Source of the DNA: Alcaligenaceae bacterium
Lineage (GTDB): Bacteria; Pseudomonadota; Gammaproteobacteria; Burkholderiales; Burkholderiaceae_B
Direction: 5' to 3'
DNA length: 7,000 bases
NCBI GenBank assembly: GCA_029265335.1
Contig: JAJUJN010000109.1
Location: 1 to 7,000 of the forward strand
The position numbers and the translations under genes were made by a program. Position 1 is the stretch's first letter; each line of letters starts with the position of its first letter. Under the pieces are notes generated by a model, which was not told the origin of the DNA, did no database searches, and saw nothing but the letters and a program-made list of their open reading frames with translations. This document shows, in pieces, positions 1 through 7,000 of the stretch.

Positions 1-603
1 CGAGCGTGCGTGCAGACTGGCAAGCGTTTCGCTCTGCAGGCTGGCCACTTGTTTCTGCGCATCGATATCGATGAAATGCCCCAGCCAGGCGATACCGCTC
101 ACATCCTGCACGGGGCTCAACCACAGCTGCAGCCAGCGCCCCTTGCCTTGGGCCGTTTGCACACGCCATTCAAGCACTCGCGGCGCACTGTTGTCGGTGA
201 TTGGCGTGAGATCGACATCGGTACAGAGATCGGCCAGTGCAACGCCCACCAATTGTCGAGACGGCCTGCCGAGCAAGTGACCACAAGCCCGATTGGCCAC
301 CACCACACTCGCGTTGCCATCGAGCAGCAAGGTGGGCAGCGCGGAGTCGGCCATGGCGCGCTGCCAGGCCTGAGCTTCTGCTTCACGCAGACTGGGCAGG
401 CGCCTGACGTAGCCCCACCAGAGGAGCCCGATGGTCAGCACCAGCAGCGGCGCCATTCCGGGCAAATGAGCCCACAAGGAGGCACGAACGCCCGTTGCTG
501 GCCACAGCACGGCCCACCACATCAGAGCGCAAGCTAAAGCTCCCGCCAGCAACCACCAGCGAAGCTGAAACACGACCCGGGTGAGATGAAAGCGGGTGAC
601 CAT
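1..603 (-). CDS. Membrane-anchored PAS-domain sensor protein, N-terminal part (runs off the left edge)
   Basis: An open frame reads from ATG at 603 down to base 1 without a stop, giving 201 residues; the C-terminus lies outside the window. Residues about 15-34 and 49-66 are strongly hydrophobic and Trp-rich, giving two membrane segments joined by a loop of roughly 15 residues, so there is no sizeable periplasmic sensor domain. Residues about 80-183 resemble a PAS fold: ALPTLLLDGNASVVVANRA, then LLGRPSRQLVGVAL, then a C-terminal half ending GIAWLGHFIDIDAQKQ. A helical linker starts after it (VASLQSETLASLHA). In known families this TM-TM-PAS-linker layout precedes a histidine kinase or a GGDEF/EAL module, and the visible part cannot decide between them. 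The signal sensed is unknown. No good Shine-Dalgarno sequence precedes ATG 603, but the next in-frame Met lies inside the first membrane segment. Transcribed divergently from thiC. Confidence 0.8.
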   Translation of the reverse strand, partial: MVTRFHLTRVVFQLRWWLLAGALACALMWWAVLWPATGVRASLWAHLPGMAPLLVLTIGLLWWGYVRRLPSLREAEAQAWQRAMADSALPTLLLDGNASVVVANRACGHLLGRPSRQLVGVALADLCTDVDLTPITDNSAPRVLEWRVQTAQGKGRWLQLWLSPVQDVSGIAWLGHFIDIDAQKQVASLQSETLASLHARS

Positions 604-757
604 GAAAACATGCGCCGAAGAAGAGAAAGAGCGTCCAGTTGGCAGGCATTTTGAGCTTGTGGCTGAACGCGCGAGCTGCATCATAACGCCGCGAACGAGC
701 GACCGACACGCCAGCTGAATTTTTCTTCCTGCCGTATCGCCCGCACAACAGCTTGGT
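604..757. other. Intergenic DNA between the PAS sensor gene and the thiC promoter
   Basis: No convincing gene is seen here. On the minus strand TATGAT (685-680) could be a -10 element for the PAS sensor gene, giving a leader of about 70 nt. The hexamer 17 bp upstream of it (TGTCGG, 708-703) is a poor -35, so this promoter is only a weak candidate. Small open frames in this stretch have no ribosome site or recognisable protein content. Confidence 0.4.
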
Positions 758-763
758 TATACT
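758..763 (+). promoter_or_regulatory. Candidate -10 element of the thiC promoter
   Basis: TATACT matches the sigma-70 -10 consensus at five of six positions and would start transcription around 769-771, just ahead of the TPP riboswitch. The -35 region 17 bp upstream (TATCGC, 735-740) is poor, so the promoter is weak or uses an activator. The main support is its position relative to the riboswitch. Confidence 0.5.
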
Positions 764-773
764 GGGCGCAGGA

Positions 774-2851
<2,078 letters not shown>

Positions 2852-2858
2852 ACCCCAT

Positions 2859-2892
2859 CCGCTCCGGCCCCATCCCAGGCTTGCCGGAGCGG
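2859..2892 (+). repeat. Perfect 10-bp inverted repeat between thiC and thiG
   Basis: CCGCTCCGGC (2859-2868) and GCCGGAGCGG (2883-2892) pair perfectly around a 14-nt loop. The 3' arm contains GGAG (2886-2889), the only plausible Shine-Dalgarno for thiG ATG 2900. No T-run follows, so it is not a standard intrinsic terminator. It may limit thiG translation unless ribosomes ending at the thiC stop (2849-2851, 7 nt upstream) melt it, or it may protect the thiC mRNA end. Confidence 0.75.
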
Positions 2893-2899
2893 CCGCATA

Positions 2900-3739
2900 A
2901 TGACGGCCCAGCTCGGCCTCACACCTCACTCACCCATGACAGCAAACGCACCCCTGGAAATCGCCGGTCGAGCATTTCGCTCCCGCCTCCTGGTAGGCAC
3001 TGGCAAGTATCGCGACTTTGAACAAACCCGTGAAGCGCTTGACGCCAGCGGCGCCGAGATCGTTACCGTGGCCATCCGCCGCACCAACCTGGGGCAGAAG
3101 GCCGACGAGCCCAATCTGCTCGACTACCTGCCTGCCGATCGCTACACCCTGCTGCCCAACACGGCAGGCTGCTATAACGCACAAGACGCCGTGCGCACCC
3201 TGCGCCTGGCGCGCGAGCTGCTGGATGGCCACACCCTGGTAAAGCTCGAGGTGCTGGGCGATCCTCACACCCTCTTTCCCAATATGCCCGAAACCCTGGC
3301 CGCGGCAAAAACTCTGGTCGATGAAGGGTTCCAGGTGATGGTGTATTGCACCGACGACCCCGTCCAGGCCCGCATGCTCGAAGACATCGGCTGCGTCGCG
3401 GTCATGCCCCTGGCGTCGCTCATCGGTTCGGGCATGGGCATTCTCAACCCCTGGAATTTGCGCCTGATCATCGACCAGGCTCGGGTGCCCGTGCTGGTCG
3501 ATGCGGGCGTGGGCACGGCCAGTGATGCCACCATTGCCATGGAACTGGGGTGCGACGGCGTGCTCATGAACACCGCCATTGCTGCAGCCCAGGATCCCAT
3601 CCTCATGGCCAAGGCCATGCGCCACGCGGTCGAGGCAGGCCGCGCGGCTTACCTGGCGGGCCGCATGCCGCGCAAGCTCTACAGTGCCCAACCCAGCTCA
3701 CCCACCGAAGGGCTCATTCAAAGCCAGGGCCCGGTGTGA
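2900..3739 (+). CDS. thiG: Thiazole synthase ThiG
   Basis: Forms the thiazole phosphate of thiamine from deoxyxylulose phosphate, dehydroglycine and the sulfur carried on ThiS thiocarboxylate. It is a cytosolic TIM-barrel enzyme. Recognisable motifs: [11 protein letters not shown] (31-40), VTVAIRR (55-61), Lys115 in LVKLEVLGD (the family's Schiff-base lysine), [15 protein letters not shown] (170-184), the phosphate-binding [11 protein letters not shown] (200-210), and [12 protein letters not shown] (219-230). At 279 residues it is slightly longer than the usual 255-265. The extra length is at the N-terminus, where ATG 2900 has GGAG 10 nt upstream. A second in-frame ATG at 2936 starts nearer the conserved LEIAGRAF but has no ribosome site, so the true start is open. 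The sulfur carrier gene thiS, often adjacent, is absent here. The stop overlaps the start of apaH. Confidence 0.97.
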   Translation: MTAQLGLTPHSPMTANAPLEIAGRAFRSRLLVGTGKYRDFEQTREALDASGAEIVTVAIRRTNLGQKADEPNLLDYLPADRYTLLPNTAGCYNAQDAVRTLRLARELLDGHTLVKLEVLGDPHTLFPNMPETLAAAKTLVDEGFQVMVYCTDDPVQARMLEDIGCVAVMPLASLIGSGMGILNPWNLRLIIDQARVPVLVDAGVGTASDATIAMELGCDGVLMNTAIAAAQDPILMAKAMRHAVEAGRAAYLAGRMPRKLYSAQPSSPTEGLIQSQGPV

Positions 3740-4596
3740 GCCAGGCGGTGTCCAGTGCAACCCCAGCCTCGCTGTGGGCAGTGGGCGATCTTCAAGGATG
3801 TGGCGAAGCGTTGGAGCGGTTGCTGGCGCGGCCCGAACTGGCGGCCGCCGATACCACTTTCTGGTTCGCCGGCGACCTCGTGAACCGTGGGCCTCAATCG
3901 CTGCAAACCCTGCGGCGCGTGCGGGCTCTGGGTGAGCGCGCCCAAACGGTACTGGGCAATCACGATCTGCATTTGCTCGGGGTGGTGGCCGGCGCCCGTT
4001 CACTCAAACCCGGTGACACCCTGCGTGAAATCCTCGACGCCCCAGACGCTGCCGAGCTGATTGATTGGATTCGTTATCAGCCACTCGCGGTGCGTACCGC
4101 CGATCACCTCATGGTGCACGCTGGAGTGCTGCCGCAATGGACGGCCGACACCGTGATGGCGCTGGCCAACGAAGTGGAAACCGTGTTGCGGGGCCCCAAC
4201 TGGCGCAGTTTCATGCACGACATGTACGGCAACCAGCCCGATCATTGGCGGGATGATCTGCGCGGCGTCGATCGCTTGCGGGTGATTGTGAACGCCCTCA
4301 CCCGCCTGCGCTTTTGCAGTGCCGATGGCGTGATGGAGTTCACCAGCAAGGCCTCGGCGGCCGCAGCTCCGCCTGGTTTCCAGCCCTGGTATACCGTGCC
4401 GGGGCGGCGCACCGCCGATGTCACTGTGGTGTTCGGCCACTGGTCTACCCTTGGCCTGCTCGACTCACCGCGTGTCCTGGCCATCGACACCGGCTGCATC
4501 TGGGGTGGCGAGCTCACTGCCGTTCGGCTGCGCGATCGCCGGCGTGTCGCCATCGATTGCAGCAGCCTTCCTGGCACTCGACTCCCCCGCGGATAA
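3736..4596 (+). CDS. apaH: Bis(5'-nucleosyl)-tetraphosphatase (symmetrical) ApaH
   Basis: Metallophosphoesterase that splits diadenosine tetraphosphate (Ap4A) into two ADP, and in E. coli also removes Np4 caps from RNA. With a GTG start the protein has 286 residues, close to the E. coli enzyme (280). Metal-site blocks appear in order: GDLQGC (17-22), GDLVNRGP (46-53), LGNHDLHLL (73-81), VHAGVLPQW (127-135) and FGHWSTLGL (233-241). The later MYGNQPDHW and DTGCIWGG blocks are typical of ApaH. The usual His of GDxHG is Gln20 here, a variant I recall from other proteobacterial ApaH. GTG 3736 overlaps the thiG stop (GTGTGA) and has AGGG 6 nt upstream, which argues for coupling to thiG; the frame stays open upstream only because it runs across thiG. 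Its last 43 codons overlap phoR on the other strand. Confidence 0.96.
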   Translation: MSQAVSSATPASLWAVGDLQGCGEALERLLARPELAAADTTFWFAGDLVNRGPQSLQTLRRVRALGERAQTVLGNHDLHLLGVVAGARSLKPGDTLREILDAPDAAELIDWIRYQPLAVRTADHLMVHAGVLPQWTADTVMALANEVETVLRGPNWRSFMHDMYGNQPDHWRDDLRGVDRLRVIVNALTRLRFCSADGVMEFTSKASAAAAPPGFQPWYTVPGRRTADVTVVFGHWSTLGLLDSPRVLAIDTGCIWGGELTAVRLRDRRRVAIDCSSLPGTRLPRG

Positions 4597-5943
4597 GGGC
4601 GCTGTGGGCAAAGTCGGCGCCTGGGGAGCGGGTGCTTGTTCACTGAACCGGGGCCACCTGCGCTCAGCCGGAAACACAAGGCGGAAGGTGCTGCCCACTC
4701 CCAGTTCGCTACTGATCGCCAATTCGGCGTCGTGACGTAAAGCCACTCGTCGCGTGATGGCCAGACCCAGTCCGGTGCCGCCCGAGGCGCGTGAACGCCC
4801 GCGGTCTACCCGATAGAAGCGCTCGGTAAGACGGTCGATATGTTTGGGCGCGATACCTTCGCCAGCATCGATCACCACAAACTCAGCGCCGCCCTCGGCG
4901 GTGGCCTGCCAGCGGATCTCGATGCGTCCGCCAGGCGGGGTGTAACGCACGGCATTGGTCACCAGGTTGGTGAACGCCGAGCTGAGCTCACTGGCCACGC
5001 CCTCGATATCCACCTCTTCGGCCACCTGCCAGGTAAGCGGATGCGCGCCAGCCGACAGGGCTTCTGCCTGCTCCCGAACGCTGGCCAGCAAGGCGGGCAC
5101 CGACGCCGCACCCGGCGCCAGAGCCATGCGAGTGGACTCGAGCGTGGACAGGGTGAGAAGATCAGAAACGATATTCTGCATGCGCCCCGCCTGATCGCGC
5201 ATCATCGAAAGATAGCGACGGGTCTGCTCAGGACTGAGGGCGTGGTCGGGAGCTTCATCGAGAGTTTCCAGAAATCCCGCCAACACTGTGAGTGGCGTAC
5301 GCAGCTCGTGTGAGACATTCGCCACGAACTCGCGACGCATATTTTCGATCCGCTGGGTTTGGGTGACGTCGCGCACCACCAACAAACGCTGCTCACGACC
5401 GTAGGGCACGAACTGCACGCGCAAGGTCAGTTCGGTGCTGCCCGGCGCCGGCACCACAGTAGGCGCGGACCATTCATTGCTCTGCGCGTAAACCACGAAT
5501 TCGGGGCTGCGCACCAGGTTGAGCAACTGATTGCCGCGATCGGCCGGAAAGCGCAAACCCAGCAGGCGACAGGCTTCTCGGTTGCACCACTCGATCTGTA
5601 ATTGAGAATCCAGCACCACGACACCGTCTGGCAATGCCTGTGCAGCAGCCAGCCATTGATGCAGGGTTTCGCGGGATTCGCTGAGTTCGCGTTCGCGGCG
5701 ACGCAGGAAGCGATGCAAACGCGTGAGCGTTTCGCCCCAACTGCCTGCCGCCGTGGGTGGGCTGCGATCGAGCTGCTGCGACCAAGCCAGCGCCCGCGCC
5801 AGGTTGCGCAGATGAATGGTGAGCAGCGCCAGCGTGCAGAAGGTGAACACCCACCAGCCGGACTGCCCACCCAGGAGGGCATTCACCAGCAAAGCGAGCA
5901 CTGCGGCGACAAGCAAGAGGAAGAGGTTGCGTAGCCAGACCAT
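4465..5943 (-). CDS. phoR: Phosphate regulon sensor histidine kinase PhoR
   Basis: Inner-membrane kinase that phosphorylates PhoB when phosphate is scarce. From ATG 5943 it has 492 residues. Two membrane segments lie at about 5-23 and 30-47 with no real periplasmic domain, as in other PhoR. A PAS domain spans about 100-195 (ALPDGVVVLDSQLQIEWCNREACRLLG). The HisKA phosphoacceptor is His212 in FVANVSHELRTPLT. The ATPase core shows NLVTNAVRYTPPGG (from Asn326), VIDAGEGIAP (Asp359), ERFYRVD and GGTGLGLAI (388-396). The catalytic domain ends near FRLVFPAERR (429). About 60 further residues rich in Ala, Pro and Ser are unusual: E. coli PhoR is 431 residues long. This tail overlaps apaH antisense. 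A TTG at 5976 would add 11 residues but has no ribosome site; ATG 5943 has GGAG 12 nt upstream. phoB lies upstream in the same operon. Confidence 0.96.
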   Translation of the reverse strand: MVWLRNLFLLLVAAVLALLVNALLGGQSGWWVFTFCTLALLTIHLRNLARALAWSQQLDRSPPTAAGSWGETLTRLHRFLRRRERELSESRETLHQWLAAAQALPDGVVVLDSQLQIEWCNREACRLLGLRFPADRGNQLLNLVRSPEFVVYAQSNEWSAPTVVPAPGSTELTLRVQFVPYGREQRLLVVRDVTQTQRIENMRREFVANVSHELRTPLTVLAGFLETLDEAPDHALSPEQTRRYLSMMRDQAGRMQNIVSDLLTLSTLESTRMALAPGAASVPALLASVREQAEALSAGAHPLTWQVAEEVDIEGVASELSSAFTNLVTNAVRYTPPGGRIEIRWQATAEGGAEFVVIDAGEGIAPKHIDRLTERFYRVDRGRSRASGGTGLGLAITRRVALRHDAELAISSELGVGSTFRLVFPAERRWPRFSEQAPAPQAPTLPTAPLSAGESSARKAAAIDGDTPAIAQPNGSELATPDAAGVDGQDTR

Positions 5944-6035
5944 ATCGAGCTGCGACTCCGGCCGAACCTCGGCCAACGAACTTTCGGCCTAGCGCTGAGG
6001 CTGACCCACGGAATGTGCGGAAATGCAGCTCGTAA
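5944..6035 (-). repeat. phoB-phoR spacer with nested inverted repeats
   Basis: The 92-nt gap between the phoB stop and the phoR ATG can fold on the mRNA. An outer 8-bp stem joins 6025-6032 with 5946-5953 (GCAGCTCG and CGAGCTGC on the plus strand). An inner 7-bp stem joins 5983-5989 with 5960-5966 (TTCGGCC and GGCCGAA). A smaller GCCT/AGGC stem lies at 5987-6001 and competes with the inner one. The phoR Shine-Dalgarno GGAG (5959-5956) is left unpaired between the two 3' arms. No terminator-like T-run is present, so phoBR is probably one transcript. Confidence 0.55.
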
Positions 6036-6734
6036 TCATACTTGGCCAGGCCGGAAGGTGAAGCGATAGCCGCTTCCCCTGACGGTTTCCACGAGGCGAT
6101 CGTGGCCTGTAGGCTCCAAGGCCTTGCGCAGCCGCCGGATGTGCACGTCGACCGTTCGTTCTTCCACGAAGACGTGGTCGCCCCAGACGTTGTCGAGCAA
6201 TTGACCCCTCGAGAAAACGCGCTCCGGGTGAGCCATGAAGTAATGCAGCAGGCGAAACTCGGTGGGCCCCACGGTAAGCCCCTGACCATTGCCACTCACA
6301 CGGTGCGTGGCGGGATCAAGCACCAGCCCAGCCCCTTCGATGCGATCGTCAGTGAGCTGCGGCGCGCGGCGACGCAGCACCGCCTTGATGCGGGCCATAA
6401 GTTCCTTGGGTGAGAAAGGCTTGGTGATGTAGTCGTCGGCGCCCGCTTCCAACCCATCCACCTTGTCTTGTTCCTCGCCCTTGGCGGTGAGCATGATGAG
6501 AGGGATGTCGCGGGTGCGTTCGTCGGCGCGCAGCTTGCGCGCCAGGTTCAACCCTGATGCCCCCGGCAGCATCCAGTCGAGCAGTATGAGATCGGGCAGC
6601 TCGGCCGAAATGAGAAACTGCGCCTGCTCGGCGTCGTCGGCGCGCAGCACCTTATGGCCGGCAAAACCGAGGTTGACGGCAATCAGCTCCTGGATGGCGG
6701 GTTCGTCTTCAACGACTAGAACGGTACTGGACAT
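6036..6734 (-). CDS. phoB: Phosphate regulon response regulator PhoB
   Basis: OmpR-family transcription factor of 232 residues (E. coli PhoB has 229). The receiver domain (about 1-122) has the acidic pair Glu9/Asp10, phosphoacceptor Asp53 in [10 protein letters not shown], Thr83 and Lys105 in the TKPFSPKEL loop, the same numbering as E. coli PhoB. The winged-helix DNA-binding domain (about 135-228) includes [44 protein letters not shown] and [10 protein letters not shown]. When phosphorylated by PhoR it binds Pho boxes and activates phosphate-scavenging genes. ATG 6734 places [12 protein letters not shown] at the N-terminus. A longer frame from 6812 would start upstream of the predicted promoter and adds no family sequence. 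The ribosome site is weak: only AGG, 16 nt upstream. The wording of the domain is strongly betaproteobacterial. Confidence 0.97.
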   Translation of the reverse strand: MSSTVLVVEDEPAIQELIAVNLGFAGHKVLRADDAEQAQFLISAELPDLILLDWMLPGASGLNLARKLRADERTRDIPLIMLTAKGEEQDKVDGLEAGADDYITKPFSPKELMARIKAVLRRRAPQLTDDRIEGAGLVLDPATHRVSGNGQGLTVGPTEFRLLHYFMAHPERVFSRGQLLDNVWGDHVFVEERTVDVHIRRLRKALEPTGHDRLVETVRGSGYRFTFRPGQV

Positions 6735-6766
6735 GACGGCGTTATGATGACCTGATAATGCCAAAC

Positions 6767-6800
6767 ATGATATGGCTGAAATATGACAGGTATATGACGA
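6767..6800 (-). promoter_or_regulatory. PhoB-dependent phoBR promoter: Pho box and -10
   Basis: On the minus strand 6800-6783 reads TCGTCATATACCTGTCAT, close to the known Pho box (two CTGTCAT-like units 11 bp apart). Ten nt further is TATCAT (6772-6767), five of six matches to the -10 consensus. This is the same spacing I recall for E. coli phoA, where the Pho box replaces the -35. A third, weaker 11-bp unit (AGCCATATCAT, 6777-6767) continues the phase. Transcription would start near 6760, about 25 nt before phoB. This supports autoregulation by PhoB. A TTGACA at 6806-6801 directly abuts the box. Confidence 0.85.
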
Positions 6801-7000
6801 TGTCAACGCCAAGTTCTCAAGCGGCTCCCGTGCCCGAACGCCTGGTACTGCACCGCCGGTCGCGTGAGCTCGAAGTGGCCTTCAGCAACGGCGAAGTCTA
6901 CCGGCTGCCGTTCGAGCTGATGCGCGTGTGCAGCCCCTCGGCCGAAGTGCGCGGCCACGGCCAGGGCCAAGAAGTGCTACAAACCGGCAAGCGCAACGTC
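6800..7000 (+). CDS. DUF971 family protein (GBBH-like N-terminal domain), N-terminal part (runs off the right edge)
   Basis: The first 67 residues are open to the edge of the window; the rest is not visible. The sequence [20 protein letters not shown], then [17 protein letters not shown], then GHGQGQ and TGKRNV matches the pattern I recall for DUF971, a small domain also found at the N-terminus of gamma-butyrobetaine hydroxylase and at the C-terminus of the Fe-S carrier HCF101. Stand-alone bacterial members have roughly 120-130 residues and no settled function; in betaproteobacteria they often precede ubiE, which would lie beyond this window. ATG 6800 has AGG (6788-6790) 9 nt upstream; an in-frame ATG at 6794 is too close to that AGG. 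The start region overlaps the Pho box of the divergent phoB. GATAAT (6754-6759) could be its -10 element, but no -35 is evident. Confidence 0.85.
   Translation, partial: MSTPSSQAAPVPERLVLHRRSRELEVAFSNGEVYRLPFELMRVCSPSAEVRGHGQGQEVLQTGKRNV

Noticed and set aside
10..537. 175-residue plus-strand frame opposite the PAS sensor gene
   Set aside because: Its product is low-complexity, rich in Gln, His and Pro, with no family resemblance, whereas the minus strand gives coherent membrane segments and a PAS domain.
3550..3735. Upstream extension of apaH starting inside thiG
   Set aside because: The extra 62 residues are an out-of-frame reading of conserved thiG sequence; the family start fits GTG 3736.
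4598..4621. GGCGC/GCGCC stem just after apaH as a terminator
   Set aside because: Five base pairs with a 14-nt loop and no T-run, within phoR coding sequence; not distinguishable from chance in GC-rich DNA.
4840..5313. 157-residue plus-strand frame inside phoR
   Set aside because: It lies opposite the HisKA and ATPase domain coding region and has no recognisable content; antisense shadow.
5474..6295. 273-residue minus-strand frame across phoR and phoB
   Set aside because: It is a shifted frame over two certain genes in the same direction and contains no family motifs.
6735..6812. Longer PhoB start giving 26 extra residues
   Set aside because: It would begin upstream of the predicted Pho-box promoter, and the extra residues are unlike any PhoB N-terminus.

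Overview
This window looks like ordinary chromosomal DNA from a GC-rich proteobacterium. PhoB and ApaH read most like their betaproteobacterial counterparts, probably Burkholderiales. That is a judgement from remembered family sequences, not from a search. Coding density is high, and there is no sign of phage, transposon, CRISPR, tRNA or rRNA.

Layout, left to right: (i) 1-603, minus strand, the N-terminal 201 residues of a membrane-anchored PAS sensor whose effector domain lies beyond the left edge. (ii) 604-937, a divergent intergenic region holding a thiC promoter, a TPP (thiamine pyrophosphate) riboswitch and a Shine-Dalgarno-sequestering hairpin. (iii) 938-4596, plus strand, thiC, thiG and apaH in a tight array: a 48-nt gap with a strong hairpin separates thiC from thiG, and the apaH GTG start overlaps the thiG stop. 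(iv) 4465-6734, minus strand, phoB then phoR, whose 3' end runs 132 bp into the 3' end of apaH. (v) 6735-7000, a divergent region with a clear PhoB-type promoter for phoBR, overlapping the start of a plus-strand DUF971-family gene cut by the right edge.

Function: ThiC makes the pyrimidine and ThiG the thiazole half of thiamine, and both sit behind the TPP riboswitch as a feedback loop. The other thiamine genes (thiS, thiF, thiE, thiD, thiO or thiH) are not in this window. ApaH hydrolyses Ap4A and appears translationally coupled to thiG, so it may share TPP control. PhoR and PhoB form the phosphate-starvation two-component system and appear autoregulated through the Pho box.

I see no undescribed biological system. 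The points worth a second look are regulatory: the duplicated anti-SD element in the thiC leader, the hairpin covering the thiG ribosome site, apaH placed in a thiamine operon, the in-register antisense overlap of apaH and phoR, and the Pho box lying over the DUF971 start codon.
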